From assembly GCF_023822005.2 (NCBI RefSeq), contig NZ_CP098806.1, positions 4,526,001 to 4,590,000 on the forward strand: DNA of 64,000 bases, given 5' to 3'. Of this stretch, positions 33,906 through 42,901 are shown in pieces. A program made the position numbers and the translations under genes. The DNA comes from Dyadobacter fanqingshengii (GTDB lineage: Bacteria; Bacteroidota; Bacteroidia; Cytophagales; Spirosomataceae). Under the pieces are notes generated by a model, which was given only the letters and a program-made list of their open reading frames with translations, was not told the DNA's origin and searched no databases. Each line of letters begins with the position of its first letter. Position 1 is the stretch's first letter.

Positions 33906-34340
33906 TCAGGTAAAGTTTTGATAAATCGAGTCCATAATACGGACAAAATGCTGATAATCGGAATCATTCAGGCTTCCCCAGCCCTTTCTGCGAATGTCTG
34001 CTACGATCGGAAAAGCCTCATTATAAGTTGCTTCGCCTGCTTTTGTAAGAAACAAATTAAACTTTCTCCGGTCGCCCGCTGCGGGCCCACGCTCTACTAA
34101 CCCCTTTTTTTCAAGTAGATCAATAATCCGCGTAACCGTTGGCGGATCCTTAAATGTGAGTTCTGCAAGCTCATTCTGACTGATGCCCTGCCTTCTGAAA
34201 ATGTGATCTATAAGCACCCACTGGTCCACCGTAAGGTCGAAACCAGCCTCCGTTAGTCGTTTCTGTAAAGCGTTTCGGATTTTTTTGATTGTCGTGTCTA
34301 TTTTAAAGAAATAGGCACGCTGATCAGAATGATGCGTCAT
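33906..34340 (-). CDS. MarR-family transcriptional regulator
   Basis: A 144-residue winged-helix protein. The DNA-binding region is at residues about 40-100: LTVDQWVLIDHI, then GISQNELAELTFKDPPTVTR with the recognition helix, the wing LVERGPAAGDRRKFNLFLT. Flanking helices form the dimer interface, where phenolic or other ligands usually bind. No divergent or co-directional target gene is adjacent, so its regulon is not evident. It has its own terminator. Confidence 0.93.
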   Translation of the reverse strand: MTHHSDQRAYFFKIDTTIKKIRNALQKRLTEAGFDLTVDQWVLIDHIFRRQGISQNELAELTFKDPPTVTRIIDLLEKKGLVERGPAAGDRRKFNLFLTKAGEATYNEAFPIVADIRRKGWGSLNDSDYQHFVRIMDSIYQNFT

Positions 34341-34541
34341 GTTAGGTTAAGTTGAAGCTTTGGGCCATTGAGTATATGATTACCAATTATAAGTCCCTTC
34401 AACTATTCGTCTACTAATTATTGCAAAGAAAATTGGCGATAATTTTAGTGCATGCCGGTTACAATTACCGATGGATAATCACCGCAGAATGACCATGGTA
34501 CGGATTCGACGTCTGTATAATTGAATAAGAAGCTCGTAAAC

Positions 34542-34576
34542 AAAAAAATGCTCCTGACCAAAACGATCAGGAGCAT
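34542..34576 (-). terminator. Terminator of ppc
   Basis: ATGCTCCTGA (34548-34557) pairs perfectly with TCAGGAGCAT (34567-34576). The A-run to its left gives a U-run on the minus strand, 20 bp after the ppc stop. Confidence 0.85.
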
Positions 34577-34595
34577 CTATATCAATTCTTAACCC

Positions 34596-37181
34596 CTACG
34601 CCGAATTCCTCGCAGCGTTGATAATTCCGAACATCGCCCGCATGATCAGCTGATTATATGTTTCCACATCCACTGGCAAATTCTTGGGATCCTCTGCGAG
34701 CATTTGTAATGCATATTGCTGGATCGTGATCAATGGTAAAACGATCCTTTCGCGGGTTTTGATTGAGACTTTAGTGACGTTGTTGCTGTCCAGAAGTTCT
34801 CTCTGTCCGGAAACTTCCAGCAACTGGTCGCGGGTTAACAGGAACTCGTTGTACATTTTGTCCCAAAATTCCTTGTAATCTGCCTCGTCGCGAAGATATT
34901 TTGTTGCAGGAAAAAATGCCTTTGACAAGGATTGCATTGAATTTTCAATCAACGTCCTGAAAAACAGCGATTTTTTGTATAACTGCTTGATCTCTTCCTT
35001 CTTACCTTCATTACTCATCTGCTCGATCGCCGTTCCGAAGCCGTAAAAGCCCGGAACATTCTGCTTCATCTGAGCCCATGATCCCACAAAAGGAATGGCA
35101 CGCAAATCTTCAAATTTCAGCCCTTCGTCGTCATTTCCCCGCTTTGTAGGGCGACTTCCAATGTTGGTTTGTCCATAAAAACGCAATGGGGTCTTTTTGT
35201 CCAGATATTTAACAAACATCGGATGATTTTTCAAATCCAAATAGGAGTCATAAGCCAAAGCAGCCATTTCCTCAATCAGAACTTTGTCATCCGCCGTCAA
35301 TTCGTCTTCAACGCGGTTGCCTCTGAAAAGGTGGTTTTCCAAACCGGCTGTAAACAATCTTTCCAGATTATACATCGCAGTTGTTACCGTTCCGTAATTT
35401 GAACTAATTGTCTGTCCCTGAACGGTTAACTGAATTTCCTTATCCTCGATATCAGTTCCTAACGAAGAATAAAAGTTGTGGTTATTGCCGCCTCCACGCG
35501 CAGGAGGGCCTCCGCGACCGTCGAAGAATGTGACTTTGATACCAAATTCACGGGAAACTTTCGTTAACTCTTCCTTAGCACGGTAAATCGACCAGTTTGC
35601 ACGCAGGTAACCGCCGTCTTTTGTTCCATCAGAAAACCCAACCATAATGGTTTGATGGTTTTCACGATTTTGCAAATGATTACGATAATACTCACTTTCG
35701 TATAATGACCGCATGATTTCAGGCGCATTGGCCAGGTCATCAACCGTTTCGAAAAGCGGAACGACGTCCAGTGCAAGCTTTCCGCTTTCATCGGCAATGA
35801 GGTTTTTGGCCAGCGCTACCACTTGCATGACATTTAATGCAGATGTGTTATTGCTGATCACATAACGGTGAGCCCCTTTTTCACCATTCTTTTCCTGGAT
35901 CGTTTTAATCGCACGAATAGATCCTAAAATATCTTTCGTCAGTTCATCTTCGTAATCTTCATCCCGCAATGGAATGTTCAATGAAAGCAGCAGGTCTATT
36001 TTTTTCGCCTCGTCCCAGCTTTCGTAATCGCTGTATTTCAGCAAAGGAATCTTTTTCTCAAGTCTTTTAAGGATATCTTCCCAAGCCTTACCATGCTTCC
36101 GGCTGTCCTGACGCACATCCAGACTCGCAAAGAAGAATCCGAAAATGTTTAATTTGAGGATAAAATTGTCAAGCAACTCCACAAATAGTCCCTGGTGCTT
36201 GGAAACCAGCACTTCGCGGGCTTTGAGGAACTCATCGATCAACTCCTGCGCATTGTTATAACCCTCTTCAAACGGGCCGAAAATCGTGCTGTTCATCTTA
36301 CGTTCAGCCAAACTGATCGCCTCGTCCACTCCTTTGAATGTCAGCCTGCGCTTTAATTGCCGCAAATCGCGATAGTAACCTCTCAAAAGCGTTTCGCGCA
36401 GTCTCGCAGCCACTTGCAATGTGATTTCAGGATTGACGAACGGGTTTCCATCGCGGTCACCTCCCGGCCAGAAGCCTAATCGATAAACATTCGGATAAGG
36501 CCAGTCGTGTACGCTCATGCCAAGCCCATTGATGAGTTTTTCAAGAATGGATGGAATTGCGTCGTAATATACATTTTCCAAAAACCAGCAAAGGCTCACA
36601 GCTTCATCAAAAGGCGTGGGCTTTTCGTGATTAATGAATGCGGTTTTACCCAATTGCAAAAGCAATTGGTTTACTTCCGTAAAGTCATTTTCTTTGATTG
36701 CATCTTCCAGATCATTAATGATTCCCAACACTTTACCGGAATAAAATTGCGTCGGGTGCGCAGTTAACACGATCCTGACACTGAAATCTTCCAGCTTGGT
36801 CAGCAGCTTTTTTCTAAGCTCATCATTATCCAGGCGATCCGTCAGATAATTAACCGATCCTTTGCCTGTAAGGTCATGGGTCTGATCAAATGCAGCGTCC
36901 TCCACAGAGTCGAAAAGTACAACTTGCCTTTCAATGTACTGAATGAAGGCAAAAAGCAGATCAGCCCTTTCCTTTGGCGTAGCAGTTTCTAATAATTCAG
37001 AAAAAAAGTGCTCTATAATCTCCCTGGGCGATTTTCCCTCTTGAAATCCGATCTCACTTTGCTGCGTTAGTATGGGGAGTAATGATCCCGTCTGAAAAAT
37101 GCCCCGGTAAGGCAAACTCAGAAAAAGACTATTAAAAATATTGTACTTCGTTACAACCGCGTCCTGGAAACTGTTATTCAT
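34596..37181 (-). CDS. ppc: Phosphoenolpyruvate carboxylase
   Basis: An 861-residue enzyme that carboxylates PEP with bicarbonate to oxaloacetate, refilling the TCA cycle. Catalytic motifs: VLTAHPTQF near residue 140 with the active-site His, GGDRDGNPFV near 240, FFDGRGGPPARGGG near 555 (the mobile GRGGxxxRGG loop), and FVGSWAQMKQNVPGFYG near 690. Length is in the family range, and it is intact. It ends ARNSA instead of the usual QNTG terminus that takes part in allosteric control, a variation seen among PEPCs; effect unknown. Single gene with its own terminator. Confidence 0.97.
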   Translation of the reverse strand: MNNSFQDAVVTKYNIFNSLFLSLPYRGIFQTGSLLPILTQQSEIGFQEGKSPREIIEHFFSELLETATPKERADLLFAFIQYIERQVVLFDSVEDAAFDQTHDLTGKGSVNYLTDRLDNDELRKKLLTKLEDFSVRIVLTAHPTQFYSGKVLGIINDLEDAIKENDFTEVNQLLLQLGKTAFINHEKPTPFDEAVSLCWFLENVYYDAIPSILEKLINGLGMSVHDWPYPNVYRLGFWPGGDRDGNPFVNPEITLQVAARLRETLLRGYYRDLRQLKRRLTFKGVDEAISLAERKMNSTIFGPFEEGYNNAQELIDEFLKAREVLVSKHQGLFVELLDNFILKLNIFGFFFASLDVRQDSRKHGKAWEDILKRLEKKIPLLKYSDYESWDEAKKIDLLLSLNIPLRDEDYEDELTKDILGSIRAIKTIQEKNGEKGAHRYVISNNTSALNVMQVVALAKNLIADESGKLALDVVPLFETVDDLANAPEIMRSLYESEYYRNHLQNRENHQTIMVGFSDGTKDGGYLRANWSIYRAKEELTKVSREFGIKVTFFDGRGGPPARGGGNNHNFYSSLGTDIEDKEIQLTVQGQTISSNYGTVTTAMYNLERLFTAGLENHLFRGNRVEDELTADDKVLIEEMAALAYDSYLDLKNHPMFVKYLDKKTPLRFYGQTNIGSRPTKRGNDDEGLKFEDLRAIPFVGSWAQMKQNVPGFYGFGTAIEQMSNEGKKEEIKQLYKKSLFFRTLIENSMQSLSKAFFPATKYLRDEADYKEFWDKMYNEFLLTRDQLLEVSGQRELLDSNNVTKVSIKTRERIVLPLITIQQYALQMLAEDPKNLPVDVETYNQLIMRAMFGIINAARNSA

Positions 37182-37247
37182 ACTGGAGTGACAAAATTAT
37201 ATTCTGGAAACTGCAATTAAGGCAAATATACTTCTAAAAAATCGGTT

Positions 37248-38120
37248 TCAGGCTTTTGGATGGGCTTGTTGATGTGTTTTTTTGAGCTTTTCGATGGAGT
37301 TATGCGTGTAGATCTGCGTGGCGGCCAGATTTGCATGCCCCAAAAGTTCTTTAATCGCATTTAAATCGGCGCCGCGATTAAGCAAATGCGTTGCATACGT
37401 ATGACGCAGCACGTGCGGGCTTTTTTGTGATAATGTTGTAACTGCGGATAAATATTTGCCAACAGTTCTTTGTACAAAAACCGGATAAACGGCTTTCCCT
37501 GAATTGGTTAATATTAAAACATTCGTATCCTCCTCTGGCGCGCGCAATGTTAGATACTGAAACAGCAGATTGGCCAGCGAAGTGGAAATAGGCACAACGC
37601 GCTCCTTCGACCTTTTTCCAAACACGCGAATTGTTCTCGCCGGAAGATTCAGGTCATTTATTTCAAGAGACACCAACTCTGCAAGCCGGATTCCGCTCCC
37701 ATACAGCAATTCCATGATCGTTCGGTCCCGCACCCCTTCGAAGTCCTCCGTGAAAGTATCGGGCTGGAAAAGCATTTCCATGGATTTTTCTTCCACAAAA
37801 GCAGGAAGTTTCTTGCGCGTTTTAAGCGCAGAAAGAATTTTGGTAGGATCCTGAGAAATGGCATTCTTTCTCTTCAAAAACCCAAAGAATGTTCGTAGTG
37901 AAGCAATTTTACGATTGATCGAAGATGGGTTCATGCCCTCTTCCATCAGACTAACAACCCAGGACCGAAGCATTGGAGCCTTTGCTTCCTGCGGTTTATC
38001 CAGCTCATATTGAAACAACAGATATTTCTGAAACTGGTCCAGGTCCGTCTGGTAAGATTTGATCGTGTGGACGCTGGCGCGTTTTTCGAATTTCAGAAAA
38101 TCAATGAATAACGTAATCAT
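37248..38120 (-). CDS. XerC/XerD-type tyrosine recombinase
   Basis: A 290-residue chromosomal recombinase that resolves chromosome dimers at dif during division. The core-binding domain is residues about 1-85 (FIDFLKFEKRASVHTIKSYQ); the catalytic domain shows R in GSGIRLAELV near 143, K in GKRSKERVVP near 168, HVLRHTYATHLLNRG near 236, GHANLAATQIYTH near 262 with His and Tyr. Short length and lack of an arm domain separate it from the element integrase at 1298. ATG 38120 is preferred, since the upstream in-frame TTG falls in the rpsU terminator. XerC and XerD cannot be told apart by eye. Confidence 0.93.
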   Translation of the reverse strand: MITLFIDFLKFEKRASVHTIKSYQTDLDQFQKYLLFQYELDKPQEAKAPMLRSWVVSLMEEGMNPSSINRKIASLRTFFGFLKRKNAISQDPTKILSALKTRKKLPAFVEEKSMEMLFQPDTFTEDFEGVRDRTIMELLYGSGIRLAELVSLEINDLNLPARTIRVFGKRSKERVVPISTSLANLLFQYLTLRAPEEDTNVLILTNSGKAVYPVFVQRTVGKYLSAVTTLSQKSPHVLRHTYATHLLNRGADLNAIKELLGHANLAATQIYTHNSIEKLKKTHQQAHPKA

Positions 38121-38133
38121 AACAGCAACATAC

Positions 38134-38167
38134 AAAAAAGGGCCGCCTTTAACAAGCAGCCCTTTTT
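38134..38167 (-). terminator. Terminator of rpsU
   Basis: AAAAAGGGCCGC and GCAGCCCTTTTT form a stem with one C-A mismatch. It lies 57 bp after the rpsU stop on the minus strand and 14 bp before the recombinase start. Confidence 0.75.
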
Positions 38168-38224
38168 CAGTATGATATGGATATAATAATCCTGTCGAAT
38201 CTTTCAGAACACCACTCCTGGGAA

Positions 38225-38419
38225 CTAGTCTTCTAAATGACCGTAAGTTTTTTCTTTGTAAACGGCACGCAGAACTTCAAAACGACGTCTAACAGATGGT
38301 TTTTCGAAAGCAGTACGAGCACGAAGCTGGCGCATTGTACCAGTTCTTTCAAATTTCTTCTTGTAACGCTTAAGAGCGCGGTCAATCGATTCGTTGTCTT
38401 TAATGTTTATAATAAGCAT
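38225..38419 (-). CDS. rpsU: 30S ribosomal protein S21
   Basis: A 64-residue basic protein beginning MLIINIKDNESIDRALKRYK and followed by RQLRARTAFEKPSVRRR, the signature of bS21, which stabilises the mRNA-16S rRNA contact at initiation. The start at 38419 gives exactly the family length; longer open frame upstream is non-coding. In Bacteroidota, bS21 helps hide the anti-Shine-Dalgarno sequence, consistent with weak Shine-Dalgarno sites throughout this window. A strong promoter precedes it at 38467-38498. Confidence 0.97.
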   Translation of the reverse strand: MLIINIKDNESIDRALKRYKKKFERTGTMRQLRARTAFEKPSVRRRFEVLRAVYKEKTYGHLED

Positions 38420-38466
38420 GCTTATAAATTGTAATGTTCTTTGAATTGGTTTCTGAAATCGGACTG

Positions 38467-38498
38467 CAAAGAAAAGCTTTATCAAACAGAAAATCAAG
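38467..38498 (-). promoter_or_regulatory. Promoter of rpsU
   Basis: Read on the minus strand: -33 CTTG (38498-38495), a 20-bp spacer, and -7 TTTCTTTG (38474-38467). The same -7 sequence and spacer occur before acpP. Transcription would start near 38461, giving a leader of about 42 bases. Confidence 0.5.
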
Positions 38499-38520
38499 AA
38501 ATAAGTCATTATTATTAGGT

Positions 38521-38528
38521 TATTTTTG
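38521..38528 (+). promoter_or_regulatory. -7 promoter box of the Ppx/GppA gene
   Basis: TATTTTTG matches TAnnTTTG and lies 39 bp before the start codon. No clear -33 element is visible. It is divergent from the rpsU promoter. Confidence 0.4.
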
Positions 38529-38566
38529 TGATCATTGCATTGAAGAAAAAGCTTTTAACAGATTAA

Positions 38567-39511
38567 ATGCCCGATATGAGCTCGCGACTGGGAATTATTG
38601 ACTTAGGGACAAATACTTTTCACCTGCTCATTGTGGACAAAAGCGGAAATGCTGTCACCAATATTTTTCATGAAAGCAGGCCAGCCCGGATCGGACTAGG
38701 CGGAATCAACAAAAAGATCATTACGCAGGAAGCCCTACAACGTGCGTTAACGGTCCTGGATTATTTCCGGGAAAAGCTGGATGAGTTTGGTGTGAGTAAT
38801 GAAAATACTTTCGCCTTTGGAACCAGCGCAATCCGTAATGCGGAAAACCAGGCTGATTTTTGCGCAGAAATTCTTTCCAAAACAGGCATTGCGATTACCG
38901 TTATCGACGGAAATCGGGAAGCGGAATACATCTATAATGGCGTCCGACACGGCGCAGACATAGGGGATATGCCATCCTTAATCATGGATATTGGCGGTGG
39001 AAGCGTGGAATTTATCATTGGTAACAAATCGCAAATTTTCTGGAAGCAAAGTTTTGAGATCGGTGGGCAACGACTGATGGAAAAATTCATGCGCAATGAT
39101 CCGCTTTCCCAGGCTGACAGAAAAAACCTTTATAATTATTTCGAAGAAAGCTTAATTCCCCTGGCTAATGCCGTTCACCAATATTCTCCCGACAAGCTGG
39201 TCGGTTCTTCGGGGACGTTCGATACATTGGTTGACATTGATTTTCATTTCCGCCTCAACAACTGGCCGCCCAAAAGCCAGACCGATTTCCCATTGCCTCT
39301 GGAAGAATTTTACCGGGCCTATGCGCTCATTCTCTCCGGGAATCACGACGACAGAATGCAGATTCCAGGGATGATCGAGCTCCGCGTCGACATGATCGTA
39401 GTGGCAGTTTGTCTAATTGATTATGTGCTCAAAAGCTACGCAATCAAGAAGATACAGATTTCAAGTTATGCTTTGAAAGAAGGCGTCGTTGCCGAATTGT
39501 TATCTAAATAA
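38567..39511 (+). CDS. Ppx/GppA-family phosphatase (exopolyphosphatase-like)
   Basis: A 314-residue ASKHA-fold enzyme. Motifs: GIIDLGTNTFHLLIVD at residues 9-24 (phosphate-binding), FGTSAIRNAEN near 85, IMDIGGGSVEFI near 142, and GSSGTFDTLVDID near 213. The family hydrolyses polyphosphate and/or pppGpp. This short form has no C-terminal HD or extra helical domain, so it corresponds to the two-domain Ppx1/2-like enzymes. An in-frame ATG nine bases later is an alternative start. Divergent from rpsU. Confidence 0.93.
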   Translation: MPDMSSRLGIIDLGTNTFHLLIVDKSGNAVTNIFHESRPARIGLGGINKKIITQEALQRALTVLDYFREKLDEFGVSNENTFAFGTSAIRNAENQADFCAEILSKTGIAITVIDGNREAEYIYNGVRHGADIGDMPSLIMDIGGGSVEFIIGNKSQIFWKQSFEIGGQRLMEKFMRNDPLSQADRKNLYNYFEESLIPLANAVHQYSPDKLVGSSGTFDTLVDIDFHFRLNNWPPKSQTDFPLPLEEFYRAYALILSGNHDDRMQIPGMIELRVDMIVVAVCLIDYVLKSYAIKKIQISSYALKEGVVAELLSK

Positions 39512-39571
39512 GTCTTACGTGTATTTTAGAACCTCCCACGAATTATTTATATGTCCTATCGGGCAAACTTC

Positions 39572-39579
39572 TATTTTTG
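39572..39579 (+). promoter_or_regulatory. -7 promoter box of the DUF5117-type metalloprotease gene
   Basis: TATTTTTG fits TAnnTTTG and lies 27 bp before the start codon. A TTTA near 39546-39549 could be the -33 element, with a 22-bp spacer. Confidence 0.35.
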
Positions 39580-39605
39580 TAAGCAAGAATAAATAAACCA
39601 ACTCT

Positions 39606-42185
39606 ATGAGATTAATTCGTTACTTCCTCCTTGCAGGAATCATATTCCTGTTTACCACAACCACTTACGCACAGAAGAAGAAAAAGAAAGAAAAACAGGA
39701 AGACGTCAAAATTGACAAAGCGGTGGACGCTGTCGCTACGGCGGTGAAAGAAAAGCTCAAAGACGACAGAAAAAAGGGCCCGAAAGCATTCAAGGACCTT
39801 ATTGACACCAGCGCAGTAAGCCAGAAGGGAATGATATCCGTTCACAAAATGGATGAAAAATGGTATTTCGAAATCCCCGATTCGCTGCTTGATAAAGACA
39901 TTATGGCCGTTACACGCTATGCAAAAACAGCTGCCGGCGGTGGCATTTTTGGTGGGGAAGAAGTCAACCGGCAAATGATCCGCTGGGAAAAGGGCATGGA
40001 CCATAATTTGTTATTGCGATCTGTGACTGTGGTCGTTGCGAGCCCGGACAGCACCAAACCGATTTTCCAGGCTGTAAAAAATTCGAACTCTGATCCGATC
40101 ATTGGGGTTTTTGAAATAAAGGCTGTAAAAAAGGAGCCTGGTGCAAAATCATCTGTCATTGACGTAACGGATTTCTTTAATGCTGATAATCAAGTGTTTT
40201 CACTAAGTGCTATCAGTAAGCAGCTTTTAAAACTTACGGCATTTAAAAAAGAGGCGTCCTACATTGAGAAAATCCGGTCTTTTCCAATTAATACAGAAAT
40301 CCGGACTGTGAAGACGTTTTCTGTAACGCCTCAACTTCTTTCCACCTCGCCAGGGCCTTCAATCGGTCAATACTTGCCTTCCGGGCTTGACGCAGGCGTG
40401 GTGACTCTGGAAATGAACACTTCGCTGATCCTGCTGCCTGAAAAGCCCATGCGGAAAAGGATTTTTGATAGTCGGGTAGGTTATTTTGCCAACCAATATG
40501 CCATTTTTGGAGAAGAGTCTCAAAGATCTGATACAGAGGTTTTTGCAGTTAGATGGCGATTAGAGCCGAAGAATGCAGAAGAGGCAAAACGGCAGCAAAA
40601 CGGTGAATTAATCGAACCAAAAAAACCAATCGTTTACTATATCGATCCTGCTACGCCTGAAAAATGGCGCAAATATCTTAGAGCCGGCGTGGACGATTGG
40701 CAGGAAGCATTTGAAAAAGCAGGCTGGAAAAATGCGATCCGGGGCGAATACTGGCCCGAGAATGATACGACTATGAGCCTGGAAGATGCACGTTACTCTG
40801 TAATCCGGTATTTCGCTGCGGATATTCAGAATGCGTACGGGCCTAATGTACATGATCCGAGAAGCGGCGAAATTCTGGAAAGTCATATTGGCTGGTATCA
40901 CAATGTCATGCGTCTCCTGCGCAACTGGTACATTATCCAGGCGGGTGCGGTGGATCCGAAAGCCCGCACCAAAAAGTTTGATGATGAGCTCATGGGCCAG
41001 CTTGTGCGTTTTGTTTCTTCCCATGAAATCGGCCATACCTTAGGACTAAGGCATAATATGGGCGCAAGCTCAGCAACACCGGTTGAAAAACTGCGTGATA
41101 AGGATTGGATAGAAAAACATGGCCACACTGCTTCAATCATGGATTATGCGCGGTTTAATTACGTTGCCCAGCCCGAGGACAGCATTACCAATCTTTTTCC
41201 GAGAATAGGGGATTATGACAAATGGGCAATCCAGTGGGGTTACAGCAATTTTATGGATGCCAAAGATGTGAAATCCGAAAAACAGCTGTTAAATGCCATG
41301 ACCAAGGAGGCTTACAGGGATTCTCGCCTGCATTTCGGAACGGAAATTAGCCCTTATGACCCGCGTTACCAGACCGAAGATTTGAGTGACAATGCAATGA
41401 AAGCCTCGGAATACGGGATTAAAAACCTGAAAAGAATTCTTCCAAATCTGATCGAATGGAGCCGTGAGGATGGTGAAAGTTATAAGGAGCTGGACGAGAT
41501 CTACAACAATGTTATCCAACAATATCGCCGCTATCTGGGCCACGTCATGAAGAATGTGGGCGGGATTTATGATAATCCAATAACGTATGATATGGAAGGT
41601 TCAACCTTTGAAACTGTGCCAAAGTCGACTCAGCAAGAGGCCGTTGCGTTCCTGAACAACCAGTTATTTAAAACGCCTTCGTGGTTGTTAGACCAAAATA
41701 TTTTGAGTAAAATCAAGCCCGAAACCGGTGTTGAGGCGATTAAAGCATTGCAAGAATATGCATTAACGACGCTCTTCGCAGGCGACCGCGCAGTGAGGTT
41801 AATGGAGACAGGAATTTCCAGCAAAAACTACACGCTGGATGATCTTTTCACAGATCTGGAAAGCGGAATCTGGTTGGAAACAAAGACAGGGAAAAGCATT
41901 GATCTGCATCGCAGAAACTTGCAGAAGGTGTATATCGAGAAATTGGTTGATTTATTGAAACCAGGCAAAACCAATGTGCTCTCTGTTCCCGTTGGCGTTA
42001 CTTACGGTTATTCTACAAGGGTTGTTGAGCTTGAAAAAACCGATTTACCTTCCGTTGCAAGAGCACATTTGGAGACATTAAAAGCTTCCTTGCAGCCCGC
42101 TATCGCGAAATCGACGGATAAAATCACAAAATATCACTTGCAGGATGTTTTGCAGCGGATCAAAATGGCGCTGGATCCAAAATAA
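39606..42185 (+). CDS. Exported zinc metalloprotease (DUF5117/DUF5118 type)
   Basis: An 859-residue protein with a signal peptide (about 1-22, ending TTYAQ) and then a Lys-rich stretch. A DUF5118-like N-terminal segment (about 45-95) and a large DUF5117-like domain precede the peptidase core. The zinc motif is SSHEIGHTLGLRHNMGAS near residue 472, an extended HExxHxxGxxH metzincin-type site with three His ligands; MDYARFNYV about 40 residues later supplies the Met-turn. The family is common in Bacteroidota but its substrates are unknown. It is full length and followed 26 bp later by an M23 peptidase gene, perhaps the same transcript. Confidence 0.92.
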   Translation: MRLIRYFLLAGIIFLFTTTTYAQKKKKKEKQEDVKIDKAVDAVATAVKEKLKDDRKKGPKAFKDLIDTSAVSQKGMISVHKMDEKWYFEIPDSLLDKDIMAVTRYAKTAAGGGIFGGEEVNRQMIRWEKGMDHNLLLRSVTVVVASPDSTKPIFQAVKNSNSDPIIGVFEIKAVKKEPGAKSSVIDVTDFFNADNQVFSLSAISKQLLKLTAFKKEASYIEKIRSFPINTEIRTVKTFSVTPQLLSTSPGPSIGQYLPSGLDAGVVTLEMNTSLILLPEKPMRKRIFDSRVGYFANQYAIFGEESQRSDTEVFAVRWRLEPKNAEEAKRQQNGELIEPKKPIVYYIDPATPEKWRKYLRAGVDDWQEAFEKAGWKNAIRGEYWPENDTTMSLEDARYSVIRYFAADIQNAYGPNVHDPRSGEILESHIGWYHNVMRLLRNWYIIQAGAVDPKARTKKFDDELMGQLVRFVSSHEIGHTLGLRHNMGASSATPVEKLRDKDWIEKHGHTASIMDYARFNYVAQPEDSITNLFPRIGDYDKWAIQWGYSNFMDAKDVKSEKQLLNAMTKEAYRDSRLHFGTEISPYDPRYQTEDLSDNAMKASEYGIKNLKRILPNLIEWSREDGESYKELDEIYNNVIQQYRRYLGHVMKNVGGIYDNPITYDMEGSTFETVPKSTQQEAVAFLNNQLFKTPSWLLDQNILSKIKPETGVEAIKALQEYALTTLFAGDRAVRLMETGISSKNYTLDDLFTDLESGIWLETKTGKSIDLHRRNLQKVYIEKLVDLLKPGKTNVLSVPVGVTYGYSTRVVELEKTDLPSVARAHLETLKASLQPAIAKSTDKITKYHLQDVLQRIKMALDPK

Positions 42186-42211
42186 ACACCAGGAGAATCT
42201 TCTATTAAACA

Positions 42212-42901
42212 ATGCTGGCACTTCGGGAAATTTTAAAGAAACATGACGGCTTTGCACGTATAATCAACAGCGCAAAGCCGTTTAAAAGACTGGACTTTTC
42301 TGCATCCAATGAAGCACTCCTAACAAGAGATTTATCTGAAACCTCTGTTTTTTCTCAGTTTGTATTTGAAGATATGCTTGACAGAAACACTTTCGTAGGA
42401 TTCGGAGGCTATGGCGAAAACCGCGTTATTTACCGTCAGCGCAAGCATTTTAATAACGAAGAGGAAGAACCGAGAAGCATTCACCTCGGCACGGACATTT
42501 GGGCGGATGCGGGAGAACCCATATATGCACCCCTCAATGCGAGAGTACACAGTTTCGCATTTAACGATCATTACGGCGACTACGGCCCAACCATCATTCT
42601 CGCCCACACATTAGACAATGTTACGTTTTACACACTTTACGGACATTTGTCGCTTAAATCGCTCGACGGATTATACCCTGGTAAAAACATTTCATCAAAC
42701 GAAGCGTTCGCAGCCATAGGCTCTTACCCAGAAAATGGCGACTGGCCACCGCATCTGCATTTCCAGATCATCCAAGATATAGGCAATAACAAAGGCGACT
42801 TTCCAGGTGTAAGCAGCATTCAAAATCAGGAGCACTATTTAAATCTCTGCCCCGATCCGAATCTGATATTGAGGATCGCTGAGAATGACGCACCCGACTA
42901 A
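42212..42901 (+). CDS. M23 (LytM-type) peptidase family protein without signal peptide
   Basis: A 229-residue protein whose C-terminal about 140 residues are an M23 domain: HLGTDIWADAGEPIYAP (first zinc ligands His and Asp, near residue 91), HTLDNVTFYTLYGHLS near 130, and PPHLHFQII near 180 with the HxH motif. All zinc ligands are present, so it could be an active metallopeptidase. No signal peptide or membrane segment is visible, which is odd for a peptidoglycan hydrolase and suggests a cytoplasmic or non-peptidoglycan role. Its stop codon overlaps the convergent MFS gene stop. Confidence 0.88.
   Translation: MLALREILKKHDGFARIINSAKPFKRLDFSASNEALLTRDLSETSVFSQFVFEDMLDRNTFVGFGGYGENRVIYRQRKHFNNEEEEPRSIHLGTDIWADAGEPIYAPLNARVHSFAFNDHYGDYGPTIILAHTLDNVTFYTLYGHLSLKSLDGLYPGKNISSNEAFAAIGSYPENGDWPPHLHFQIIQDIGNNKGDFPGVSSIQNQEHYLNLCPDPNLILRIAENDAPD

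Noticed and set aside
38420..38509. A longer N-terminus for ribosomal protein S21.
   Set aside because: The extension is not conserved in bS21, the 64-residue form is the family length, and the promoter lies inside the extension.
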